Of a stretch of 64,000 nt of DNA, positions 50,617 through 62,215 are shown piece by piece. This DNA comes from Lingula anatina (lineage: Eukaryota; Brachiopoda; Lingulata; Lingulida; Lingulidae). Location: assembly GCF_001039355.2 (NCBI RefSeq), contig NW_019775857.1, positions 1,227,927-1,291,926 on the forward strand, in the 5' to 3' direction. The translations under genes and the position numbers were made by a program. Position 1 is the first letter of the stretch, and each line of letters opens with the position of its first letter. The notes under the pieces were generated by a model that saw nothing but the letters and a program-made list of their open reading frames with translations, made no database searches and was not told the DNA's origin.

Positions 50617-50814
50617 AAGGTAAATATTCCCGACTCAGAACTACGATACTTATTCAATAGACGTTTCTTTTTTCTTTTGAGTAAGGTGTCGCTGCTAGTC
50701 ACTGTAATGCTAGACAAGGTAAATGTCCCTGACTCAGAACTACAATACTTATTCAATAAACGTTTCTTTTTTCTTTTGAGTAAGGTGTCGATACTAGTCA
50801 TTGTAATGACTGAA
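50617..50814. repeat. Two-copy 99-base direct repeat (copy A)
   Basis: The segment starting at 50617 repeats at 50716 (period 99) with few mismatches. Shared blocks include GACTCAGAACTAC, ACTTATTCAATA and TTTTGAGTAAGGTGTCG. The minus-strand peptide repeat (LLKRKKKRLLNKY twice) is its translation. Also present in copy B at about 56657-56854. Confidence 0.85.
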
Positions 50815-50889
50815 AATAATTTATTTTCATATAGACTGTGTACTTTGCATCTACGTTATCACGTACTGATTTTTAATGGTAAGCCTTAA

Positions 50890-51099
50890 CCCCCCTTTAC
50901 ATTGGACGGCGTCTTTTCTGCGTCCCGTAGTACGGTCCCGTTTCAGAGTTAAAAAAATACTTTACGTGCCGACAACTGGCTGATCATTGAGCATCCATTC
51001 TGCAACCAAAGCGATGCTTGTGCCACCTTTCTACGACCACAGCAATGGCAGTTTTATGGTCGCAGACAGAACGCCGTCCAGTGTAAAGGGGGGGGGGGG
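50890..51099. mobile_element. TTAA-flanked MITE, piggyBac-like ends (copy A)
   Basis: Terminal inverted repeats of about 23 bases, CCCCCCTTTACATTGGACGG (50890 on) and the reverse complement of that type at 51071-51099. TTAA lies at the left border (50886-50889) and TTAT at the right (51100-51103). CCC ends with a TTAA target are the piggyBac pattern. It is 210 bases with no coding capacity, so non-autonomous. Confidence 0.65.
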
Positions 51100-52731
51100 T
51101 TATGATAGACATTTGTTTAACTAATAATTGCTGTTCCACACATCAGTGACGTCTGTCTCTGTTGTAGGAAAAATTTGTAATATATATGTATATATCCAGA
51201 TCTACGAAAAAATGATGTGATAACAAATTTAGATCCAGCGTAAATTCAACATTTAATCCACATCATACGCGTATGTCCGAGACGCAGGTGTTTTTGAAAT
51301 GCTATGACATTATTGGATTATGGTGCGGCTATCGTTGTGGTAACATCAATTACTTAGAGAAAAATATTCAATTCTAAATCTACTACTACAACACTTTGAT
51401 CTAAATCTACTGCTTTATAAAACATCTTATCTAAGTTCAAAGCTTTTAAACACCCAATATCCAAGGGTTTCTGACACACTCATCTGCCAGATTCAAAATA
51501 ACGAACTACAGCGAAATTGCTTCTATTAGCTCGACTTAACAATTATAGTTTCGACAGCTGGTATAGATGTTGCTGAGACGTATGTGCGAATATATGGTGA
51601 ATTTGTCTGAAGTGTTGGGCTTCGTATAATGAATGGCCGCTACAGGCAATATCATATTACCCAGAAGAAGCATAAAAGCCCAACTTTTCAATACCTCTAT
51701 GTCATTGTAGGATCAAGTGTACATTTACAGCCATCACAGCAGACACACCATGCAAGAACTGGTTGTCTTTCAGACGGCGAGCATCCATCCGTTATGCTTG
51801 CACTTTGTTTCTGCACTGTTGGTTTCATGTTGGACAAATAGTTTGCTAACGATAGGCACATACGTGTGCATGTTATATTTTATAACCACAACAGCATTCA
51901 TCCACTTCGGGTTAATAACATATTAAATGATATGTACATCTATGTGTGTATTATTTATTGTTGTGAATCTTGTCTTATGAATGTTAAGTATTCATTGGAT
52001 CTCACTTCTCCATGATTACTAACCGACTTGCAAAAATGCCGGCTCATCTGAATAATATCTTGGGACAAAGTAGACCGTACACGCTGCACATAAGTGCCCC
52101 GGAATTAGATTGAAACCTAAACCAACATGATGGATGAAAAATCGCTAGGCTTAACAGATACACGTTATGAGGGTGGAAAGCAATATAGTTTGGTGCGTAA
52201 ATACACGCAGCGAACTTCGGGCTTATAGACTTTGTAAATATTTAATATATGTCATCTTAACCTTAGTAAATTACAGTACTAATCCTTTATTTTGAATAAC
52301 AAGTGGTTTTTGAAATATTTATGTTAGACACTCCCAAATCTGATTTCTCAAAAACGGAATAAACATTGTGTTACTAAAGGATATGGTGCTATTGGTACTT
52401 GATGCTTAAAACTCAGCGGAATAGTGACAGCAAGATAACTTAGAAACAAATATCCGTTTAGCTTATCAGTATTTTGGGTAACATAAATAACCATGGTATA
52501 ATGGGTGATAATCGAATATTTCCCTGAAGTAAGGCCACAACTGAGTTTTGCTGATACTACTTTAAGTTGAATAAGGGAAAGATTTGATGCCAAAGTAACA
52601 GTTCTTATAACTAAACATAATAAAAGCGAGCTCAGCCTACCGTTAGCGTCATCATATGGGGTCGTTTGCCTCCAAAACTGTTTCACTGTGTCCTTTTGTT
52701 GAATGCAGCAGGTAGAGGAGATCAGGGTTAC

Positions 52732-52839
52732 CTCGTCAGGTCAGTAACCACAGTGCTTGTCTGTATTATATTTCCGTGCTCCTCTGGCTCACGGCTGCAA
52801 TGTTCATAGACAACATTTACTTCCTCAGTAAAATGTTCC
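52732..52839 (-). CDS. Candidate 108-base exon, possibly fibronectin III-like (copy A)
   Basis: A good acceptor (CCTTTTTTACTTTAAG) and donor (GACGAG then GTAACC) bound 108 bases, a multiple of three. The single long frame reads EHFTEEVNVVYEHCSREPEE then HGNIIQTSTVVTDLT. The pattern of a V-x-Y strand followed by a T-x-V-T-x-L turn resembles part of a fibronectin type III domain, but the match is partial and the third-position composition is only slightly coding-like. Copies B (58799-58906) and C (60617-60724) carry Lys for Glu in YEHC. Confidence 0.35.
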
Positions 52840-52892
52840 CTTAAAGTAAAAAAGGTCACAGTTTTGCGAATGTGAGACAGTCTATGTACTCT

Positions 52893-52893
52893 N
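52893..52893. other. Assembly gap (single N)
   Basis: One N marks a gap of unknown size. Sequence to the right restarts at the equivalent of 46796, so it joins overlapping rather than adjacent contigs. Confidence 0.95.
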
Positions 52894-54410
52894 ACGCGAA
52901 CACACACACACACACACACTCTCTCTCTCTCTCTTTCTCCTTTTTTTTTTCATGCACTGATTACATCCAACCGTCCATGCACCCAGGTTCCATGTCATCC
53001 ATTCACGCACGCAATCATTCATCCATCATGTGATATATGCAATTCAATGACTCTCTCTTTCATTTTCTTTTGTACAAATTTCCTACGAACACCACAGAAT
53101 ATAACACCAAGTAAGTCAACCCTTTGTTGCCTAACATGGGTACATGCGCGCTGATGTGTTAGAAGGGAAGCAGGTATGCATATGATTGATGCACGTAGTT
53201 GTATTGGTGTGATTGTTTTGTCTAAACTCCCTTATCATTTGCGCTACGAAAACATAGTTGAGGCAGAGACAGTGACTCATGTGATAGCTTAATTGAGCCA
53301 TAGCAAACTAATGCTACGAAGTCATTGTTTAGCGATACAGGCACCTATGTTAATGATATTTCCACAGACTTTGTATATTTGTTCAAAACACATAAGAGCT
53401 ATTCTGTTTATCAAATCGTGGTGAACCAAAGATACTTGAGCAGTGATTTAAAACTGAAAATAGCTAGTCTGCGAAGGGACATTAATTAGTCCAATTTACT
53501 GAATCGTTTACCCTCAATATATGGATAACTAATAAATCTATTAAATGTGAACTCTAACTTGGCAGAAGCATCTGGGCAAACTTACTTGAAATGCCTTGTG
53601 CTTGGCCAAACTTAAAGTATTTGCAAATAATAAATTAGATTTAAAGTTATTTCATGTTATTTTGTTTTCAGTGACTTTGGTCGATTTAACCATCTAGTTT
53701 GATCATTTCAAAACATAAAACAGAAACAATTTGATTACATTTTCACACGATCGTTTGAAGATGCTCTTTGTCTTTTTATTGATTTCTGTCACTTTGGCTG
53801 TAAATGTTGGTAAACTTAAAGATATAAAAGACGATATATAGCCATTGTATACAGTCAAACTTTGCTAGGTTATACCCATCTACGCACATTAGAGAGTACT
53901 TTATAGGTTCTAGTATCACATCTAGTTAGCAAATGGCCACTGGTCCTCTTGGAAGGAGAACAGGAAATTGTCTGTTAAGAAGACTTATCTTTTATTTATG
54001 GTATAACACGTAATCTTGACATCTTTTTTCTTTTTATTTATCACGATTCAGTATTTAGTTTTTTAATGTGAAAATTCACCGTGATAAAGAGATAAACGAT
54101 TGATATATTGTAACACAGTTTTCGAATTTTGGACTTTAAACCTCATTTTATGGTTTCCCTTCAAAAATTATCGACTATTGTACACGGTATCATTCACTCA
54201 AGGTAACAGACTTGCCATTTTCTCTGATTGGTTCCACTGAATCCATTTATAGGTAGGTCTAAAGGTAAGCTTCAGGTCAAATTACAGTTGCAGTTGTCTT
54301 TATTAGACTTTACTTCTACTTCAAAGTTATAATGTACAAACTCTTTCTATGTCAATTTTTTGTGACATATGCTGCAATTTTAAGAATGAGCATACAGAGA
54401 ACTGTTCATC

Positions 54411-55220
54411 ATGTCATTCGACACTAGTGACACTTGTGATACAAAGTGGTCGCCGGAAAAGACGAGTACCAGAGCCAACAGGCCTCTATTTTACTACCAA
54501 AGGTACGAAGGTTTGATTCGTGCAATGAATTGGTCACCCAACTTGCAACCAATGTTATTAAAAGAACTACTCAAAGATGGCGCCTACGTTTCAAAAAATT
54601 ATGGCAGCAATGCCAGGAAGAGAAATATTATCACTTTTATAAACCAGCGGAAAGAGTGACATGGACTTCAAAAATCATTGCATGCATCGTACCCAGTACG
54701 TTGGATCTGGCGCCATTATGCGTTTTACGATGAGTCCATTTTCATCCTTACAACGTGTTAGTACCAGTAAAATTAATGAAATATTTAGCACTACCTACCT
54801 GCCAGACTACATACGATCCCTCACAATTAAGGCAATCGGCTATAATAATGGTTTGGAGATGCAGCAGATACTACGGTATTGGCGAACTGGTTCTGGTTAA
54901 TGGAAACCCCAACAAGAACGCTACATTAGAATCCGGGGCCAGCACCTTTTGGCATCGAAGAAAACATCTCTGTGGACAGGAATCAACCGTTTACTTTGAA
55001 GGATGATAATAGCACACCGCACAGAACCAGGGCAGACCAAGAGATACTTCACCCGGAAGGCATCAATAGGGTAGATTGGGCGGCGCAATCCTCAGACGCA
55101 TGTTTCATTAAAACCTGTGTGATGAAATTGGCAATCAACTGGCAAAGGATCACTCCTTGCGAAAAACGCCTAAATTCAAAGCTGGAGTCAACTAAGTCCC
55201 CTGAAGATTACATCGCTTGA
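54411..55220 (+). pseudogene. Decayed Tc1/mariner-like transposase (copy B)
   Basis: The same broken element as 48338-49147, with the same frame breaks and a few substitutions. Shared lesions show the decay predates the split of the two copies, as expected if they are alleles of one locus. Confidence 0.75.
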
Positions 55221-56656
55221 AGGTTTTGAGGTGATGAGGCTATCCTACAACATATAGTATTGAAATTGGCCTGTAGTAAAGCCATTCACTTTAACTCCCC
55301 AAATTTCAATAAAAGAGGAAAGGGAAAAACCTAAAAAATGCAAGTACCGTTCATCAAAAAGAAGCACGCTGTAGTGCTTTGCCCCCCCCCCATCCCCCTG
55401 TATAATGTCACAAAGTTATAAACCAACAATTTTGACCCCACGACAACTTGCGTCAAACGCCAACAATGCCATCAAAGCTAAGGTCATATTATGAAAGCAA
55501 ATCTATCATGCTACCAACATCTTTGCTTACTGAAATTTTACAAATGACGTCAGAAGATATTGTGGAAAAAGCTCAAACAGCGTGAGCTTTGTGGAGGCGC
55601 ACACTTAATCAAGTAAACAATGGCAGCGAGCCCTCTAACTTGACATGGCCAAGCGATGGTCCCTAGTGTTCGCGTGTAAATGCTTTCATCATTATTTCTT
55701 CAACGTGCTTTTCAGCAGAACACGATGAAAAGTCAAGATTACAAAAATGTCCGATCGAAGAGATGCTCTGGAGAGTTTGTTTGGTAATTCGGATTCTTTT
55801 TTCTTATTTGGACTTTCTGTATCTTGACCAGTTTCTATCTTGTAGCATATTCACTTGTAAACGCAAATAACACTTTGCAAAAACAGTAATGAAAGTATGT
55901 CATTATCTAATGGGAACGGTGCACATGATTAATTTCACCCAACAGTTTCGTTTCAAGGCCAAGACTCATGTAAACACGACAGAAAATTAAACGAAGAAAT
56001 TCGTTAACTGATTTTGCTGTGACACTGATAAGCAGTAAGATAGAAGAAAACATAGATTAAGTTAATATCGACGAACCAACAACAAAGAGGAAATAGCGTT
56101 TGGGTAATCTTTGTTTCATAACTTATGATTAAAGGAGATTACCCATGAGGAAATGTATTATTGCATTACGTTTAGGTAACTGACTTGTAGGTGACAGCCA
56201 GCTTCCATTTTGGTTTATTCCCTACGCAAATATGGATTGCAGTATTTTCATTTTGATTTGTGCCTTAATGCGGTGCCTTATAAGTTTTGGTTGTTTGAAA
56301 TAATTTAGATTTACGCATAAATGTAATAAAACATAAGGTAATGAAATAAAATGTCCCAATGTCCCATTCTGAATTAACAGTTCAGTTGAATTGTCCTATT
56401 CCATGTTTTTCATTATTAACAATTAAAAGGCTACAAACGTGTACTATTGTACTGTTTTGAATGAACACTTTTAGTAGAGCTATTCCACTTACATATACAA
56501 ATGATAGTCCACAAGCGTGTTCACAAAGACATATTTTTATGCAGTGCATGTGTTTTGTATATCTACTTCCCGAAACTATCATTGACTACGTCCCTACGAC
56601 TGTTAAACTCAAATCGGAAATTACGTCCCGTAAGGTTAAGATAACAAATTAAAGAT

Positions 56657-56854
56657 AAGGTAAATATTCCCGACTCAGAACTACGATACTTATTCAATAA
56701 ACGTTTCTTTTTTCTTTTGAGTAAGGTGTCGCTGCTAGTCACTGTAATGCTAGACAAGGTAAATGTCCCTGATTCAGAACTACAATACTTATTCAATAAA
56801 CGTTTCTTTTTTCTTTTGAGTAAGGTGTCGATACTAGTCACTGTAATGACTGAA
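56657..56854. repeat. Two-copy 99-base direct repeat (copy B)
   Basis: Equivalent of 50617-50814 within copy B. Confidence 0.8.
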
Positions 56855-56929
56855 AATAATTCATTTTCATATAGACTGTGTACTTTGCATCTACGTTATC
56901 ACGTACTGATTTTTAATGGTAAGAATTAA

Positions 56930-57139
56930 GCCCCCTTACATTGGACGGCGTCTTTTCTGCGTCCCGTAGTACGGTCCCGTTTCAGAGTTAAAAAAATACT
57001 TTACGTGCCGACAACTGGCTGATCATTGAGCATCCATTCTGCAACCAAAGCGATGCTTGTGCCACCTTTCTACGACCACAGCAATGGCAGTTTTATAGTT
57101 GCAGACAGAACGCCGTCCAGTGTAAAGGGGGGGGGGGGG
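56930..57139. mobile_element. TTAA-flanked MITE (copy B)
   Basis: Equivalent of 50890-51099, with TTAA at 56926-56929 on the left. Just beyond its right G-run this copy carries about 28 extra bases that start GGGGTTCAGG and end CCAACCCC, partly self-complementary, and absent from copy A. Confidence 0.65.
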
Positions 57140-57814
57140 TTCAGGCAGCACTGCTGGCCAACCCCTTATGATAGACATTTGTTTAACTGATACTTGCTGT
57201 TCCACACATCAGTGACGTCTGTCTCTGTTGTAGGAAAAATTTGTAATATATATGTATATATCCAGATCTACGAAAAAATGATGTGATAACAAATTTAAAT
57301 CCAGCGTAAATTCAACATTTAATCCACATCATACACGTATATCCGAGACGCAGGTGTTTTTGAAATGCTATGAGATTATTGGATTATGGTGCGGCTATCG
57401 TTGTGGTAACATCAATTACTTAGAGAAAAATATTCAATTCTAAATCTACTACTACAACACTTTGATCTAAATCTACTGCTTTATAAAACATCTTATCTAA
57501 GTTTAAAGCTTTTAAACACGTAATATCCAAGGGTTTCTGACACACTCATCCGCCAGATTCAAAATAACGAACTACAGCGAAATTGCTCCTATTAGCTCGA
57601 CTTAACAATTATAGTTTCGACAGCTGGTATAGATGTTGCTGAGACGTATGTGCGAATATATGGTGAATTTGTCTGAAGTGTTGGGCTTCGTATAATGAAT
57701 GGCCGCTACAGGCAATATCATATTACCCAGAAGAAGCATAAAAACCCAACTTTTCAATACCTCTATGTCATTGTAGGATCAAGTGTACATTTACAGCCAT
57801 CACATCAGACACAT

Positions 57815-59631
57815 CATGCAAGAACTGGTTGTCTTTCAGACGGCGAGCATCTATCCGTTATGCTTGCACTTTGTTTCTGCACTGTTGGTTTCATGTTGGA
57901 CAAATAGTTTGCTAACGATAGGCACATACGTGTGCATGTTATATTTTATAACCACAACAGCATTCATCCACTTCGGGTTAATAACATATTAAATGATATG
58001 TACATCTATGTATGTATTATTTATTGTTGTGAATCTTGTCTTATGAATGTTAAGTATTCATTGGATCTCACTTCTCCATGATTACTAACCGACTTGCAAA
58101 AATGCCGGCTCATCTGAATAATATCTTGGGACAAAGTAGACCGTACACGCTGCACATAAGTGCCCCGGAATTAGATTGAAACCTAAACCAACATGATGGA
58201 TGAAAAATCGCTAGGCTTAACAGATACACGTTATGAGGGTGGAAAGCAATATAGTTTGGTGCGTAAATACACGCAGCGAACTTCGGGCTTATAGACTTTG
58301 TAAATATTTAATATATGTCATCTTAACCTTAGTAAATTACAGTACTAATCCTTTATTTTGAATAACAAGTGGTTTTTGAAATATTTATGTTAGACACTCC
58401 CAAATCTGATTTCTCAAAAACGGAATAAACATTGTGTTACTAAAGGATATGGTGCTATTGGTACTTGATGCTTAAAACTCAGCGGAATAGTGACAGCAAG
58501 ATAACATAGAAACAAATATCCGTTTAGCTTATCAGTATTTTGGGTAACATAAATAACCATGGTAATAATGGGTGATAATCGAATATTTCCCTGAAGTAAG
58601 GCCACAACTGAGTTTTGCTGATACTACTTTAAGTTGAATAAGGGAAAGATTTGATGCCAAAGTAACAGTTCTTATAACTAAACATAATAAAAGCGAGCTC
58701 AGCCTACCGTTAGCGTCATCATATGGGGTCGTTTGCCTCCAAAACTGTTTCACTGTGTCCTTTTGTTGAATGCAGCAGGTAGAGGAGATCAGGGTTACCT
58801 CGTCAGGTCAGTAACCACAGTGCTTGTCTGTATTATATTTCCGTGCTCCTCTGGCTCACGGCTGCAATGTTTATAGACAACATTTACTTCCTCAGTAAAA
58901 TGTTCCCTTAAAGTAAAAAAGGTTACAGTTTTGCAAATGTGAGACAGTCTATGTACTCGGAATGCTCCAAGTTAAAACAAGTGTACTGTTCTTCATACGA
59001 TGTGGCGTACTTTTTCATTTTTCATGTGGTACTTTTTGCTCTTATTATGGTATCCATGAATTAATCGGTGGAACGATAAATGATAAACACTGTATGATTA
59101 ATTCACTGCTTTACTAAATATGGCAATTTCCGATCGAAGCACAAAGGAGAAAGAATCTATAAAAAACCGCCAGTGCCTTTGCAACACAACACTTTAAAAG
59201 CTTGCGCTGCCTTGGTCATTGTTCTTAATTCGATCAAGTTAAAGTTGTTTGTGCTATGGAGGAAAAACATTAACAGTTATTTGCAGTTCTCAGACACAAG
59301 ATTGACGATCTGATCATTAGCCGTTAATTATCGATTCCAAACCGGCCAGCAATCGTTTCCATAGCTCAAAACTATCAATTTCAATAAGACTACTCTATGG
59401 TATTAGCCTTCTTGCAGATACTGGCATCGAGCTATGCAATCAGCCACAAAAGCGTTATTTCATTAGGGACCGAATCATCGGACAGCTACATACACATCAC
59501 CTTTATGGCTAAAGCAAATGTCAATCCCAGGTGTTCCAAACAACTTACCTGGACCGTAACAGCTCTGTCTCGACAGAATGGAAAGATATTGCATGCGCAG
59601 CTCATGATCTATCCTCAATTTTTACTGAATG
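57815..59631. repeat. Segment of copy B repeated as copy C
   Basis: Matches 59633-61449 at a constant offset of 1818 bases with very few differences. It ends exactly at the second N gap. Confidence 0.9.
58799..58906 (-). CDS. Candidate 108-base exon (copy B)
   Basis: Copy of the exon candidate at 52732-52839 with the same splice motifs and frame. Intact sequence continues upstream here, unlike in copy A. Confidence 0.35.
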
Positions 59632-59632
59632 N
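59632..59632. other. Assembly gap (single N)
   Basis: One N. Sequence to its right restarts at the equivalent of 57815, and sequence to its left ends at the equivalent of 61449. A 137-codon frame running across it (59397-59810) is an artefact. Confidence 0.95.
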
Positions 59633-61449
59633 CATGCAAGAACTGGTTGTCTTTCAGACGGCGAGCATCCATCCGTTATGCTTGCACTTTGTTTCTGCAC
59701 TGTTGGTTTCATGTTGGACAAATAGTTTGCTAACGATAGGCACATACGTGTGCATGTTATATTTTATAACCACAACAGCATTCATCCACTTCGGGTTAAT
59801 AACATATTAAATGATATGTACATCTATGTATGTATTATTTATTGTTGTGAATCTTGTCTTATGAATGTTAAGTATTCATTGGATCTCACTTCTCCATGAT
59901 TACTAACCGACTTGCAAAAATGCCGGCTCATCTGAATAATATCTTGGGACAAAGTAGACCGTACACGCTGCACATAAGTGCCCCGGAATTAGATTGAAAC
60001 CTAAACCAACATGATGGATGAAAAATCGCTAGGCTTAACAGATACACGTTATGAGGGTGGAAAGCAATATAGTTTGGTGCGTAAATACACGCAGCGAACT
60101 TCGGGCTTATAGACTTTGTAAATATTTAATATATGTCATCTTAACCTTAGTAAATTACAGTACTAATCCTTTATTTTGAATAACAAGTGGTTTTTGAAAT
60201 ATTTATGTTAGACACTCCCAAATCTGATTTCTCAAAAACGGAATAAACATTGTGTTACTAAAGGATATGGTGCTATTGGTACTTGATGCTTAAAACTCAG
60301 CGGAATAGTGACAGCAAGATAACATAGAAACAAATATCCGTTTAGCTTATCAGTATTTTGGGTAACATAAATAACCATGGTAATAATGGGTGATAATCGA
60401 ATATTTCCCTGAAGTAAGGCCACAACTGAGTTTTGCTGATACTACTTTAAGTTGAATAAGGGAAAGATTTGATGCCAAAGTAACAGTTCTTATAACTAAA
60501 CATAATAAAAGCGAGCTCAGCCTACCGTTAGCGTCATCATATGGGGTCGTTTGCCTCCAAAACTGTTTCACTGTGTCCTTTTGTTGAATGCAGCAGGTAG
60601 AGGAGATCAGGGTTACCTCGTCAGGTCAGTAACCACAGTGCTTGTCTGTATTATATTTCCGTGCTCCTCTGGCTCACGGCTGCAATGTTTATAGACAACA
60701 TTTACTTCCTCAGTAAAATGTTCCCTTAAAGTAAAAAAGGTTACAGTTTTGCAAATGTGAGACAGTCTATGTACTCGGAATGCTCCAAGTTAAAACAAGT
60801 GTACTGTTCTTCATACGATGTGGCGTACTTTTTCATTTTTCATGTGGTACTTTTTGCTCTTATTATGGTATCCATGAATTAATCGGTGGAACGATAAATG
60901 ATAAACACTGTATGATTAATTCACTGCTTTACTAAATATGGCAATTTCCGATCGAAGCACAAAGGAGAAAGAATCTATAAAAAACCGCCAGTGCCTTTGC
61001 AACACAACACTTTAAAAGCTTGCGCTGCCTTGGTCATTGTTCTTAATTCGATCAAGTTAAAGTTGTTTGTGCTATGGAGGAAAAACATTAACAGTTATTT
61101 GCAGTTCTCAGACACAAGATTGACGATCTGATCATTAGCCGTTAATTATCGATTCCAAACCGGCCAGCAATCGTTTCCATAGCTCGAAACTATCAATTTC
61201 AATAAGACTACTCTATGGTATTAGCCTTCTTGCAGATACTGGCATCGAGCTATGCAATCAGCCACAAAAGCGTTATTTCATTAGGGACCGAATCATCGGA
61301 CAGCTACATACACATCACCTTTATGGCTAAAGCAAATGTCAATCCCAGGTGTTCCAAACAACTTACCTGGACCGTAACAGCTCTGTCTCGACAGAATGGA
61401 AAGATATTGCATGCGCAGCTCATGATCTATCCTCAATTTTTACTGAATG
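59633..61449. repeat. Duplicated block, copy C
   Basis: A third copy of part of the block, nearly identical to 57815-59631. It resembles copy A at its first SNPs (CATCCATCCG) and copy B after that. It continues into unique sequence after 61449. Confidence 0.9.
60617..60724 (-). CDS. Candidate 108-base exon (copy C)
   Basis: Third copy of the exon at 52732-52839. A strong minus-strand donor (GTCCAG then GTAAGT) lies upstream at about 61361-61369. A frame ending HSVETELLRS plus two bases would join this exon in phase across an intron of about 640 bases, but the acceptor of that upstream exon is weak. Confidence 0.35.
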
Positions 61450-62177
61450 AGCACATACCTGCCTACCCACACACAGCAACAGTGCATATTACCCCTTCAC
61501 TTCGAAGTGGCTGTGTATGTAAGCATCTTCTACATGCCAACTGACAACCCTTGGTCAGATGCATCAGGGGTAGTTAACGCAGTGATTTGTTTGTGAGTTG
61601 CCGGGAATGCACATTAATGAAAAGTTGTCATAATGGCTGATGAATGTCTGTTCATCCACACCACAGCCTACCAGGGACTAATATGGCGGGGAAGGTGAAA
61701 GATTAACTGCAGCGGGAAATAAAAAAACGAAGACCTTGCGAAGAAGGAAACTGTGGATTGGATTGTAGGGTCTGGATCCAACATTTCTGCGTGTTTGGTT
61801 AACCAATATTGCCACGCTACAATGACCGTTTAAGTCAAGCTATCCGATTTAAAACTCATTTGTAATGGCTAATTCATATAGGAATAATAAATCCCAAAAC
61901 AACCCGAGTGTTATGACAGATATACCCAAAGTGGCCTCAAATAACCTTGGTTTCAATATTGGGTCTATGGCACATCACGAAATGAATATACATGTATTTC
62001 CCCTAAAAGCATGCCCTTGGCCGATTTCCTTTCGTTTGATTAATGGACTGTGATTGGAGACACGTCATTAAGTTTCCAAACAAGAGCATATGCACTCCTA
62101 CGTTATACCGGAGTTCTTCAACATAAGGGGCGAGGAAAAACTGCTTGTCTTTCCTTTATGAAAATGAAAATGAAAAC
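61450..62177. other. Unique sequence, no gene seen
   Basis: Single-copy sequence beyond the redundant block. No domain or exon was supported. Confidence 0.45.
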
Positions 62178-62179
62178 AT

Positions 62180-62214
<35 letters not shown>
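62178..62214. repeat. TG dinucleotide microsatellite
   Basis: An uninterrupted GT array of about 36 bases. Confidence 0.95.

Positions 62215-62215
<1 letters not shown>

Larger units (their letters stand above)
46796..52892. repeat. Duplicated block, copy A
   Basis: Collinear with 52894-58959 at an offset of about 6.07 kb across its whole length, with scattered SNPs and small indels. Copy A has a short duplication at about 47940-47975 (two ATTTATCACGA units versus one) and about 37 extra bases near 49190-49230. It ends exactly at the single N at 52893. Best explained as the end of one contig overlapping the start of the next. Confidence 0.9.
52894..58959. repeat. Duplicated block, copy B
   Basis: Allele-like second copy of 46796-52892, beginning immediately after the N. 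It continues past the end of copy A to 59631 without interruption, so this contig extends the sequence that copy A ran out of. Confidence 0.9.

Noticed and set aside
52348-52686. 112-codon minus-strand frame beginning MKQFWRQTTPYDD
   Set aside because: Copies B and C have a frameshifting indel in the middle (an extra base near TTACCATGG), so the long frame is not conserved between alleles. Only the first about 15 residues look protein-like.
59397-59810. 137-codon plus-strand frame
   Set aside because: It runs across the single-N gap at 59632 and joins two unrelated contig ends, so it is an assembly artefact.
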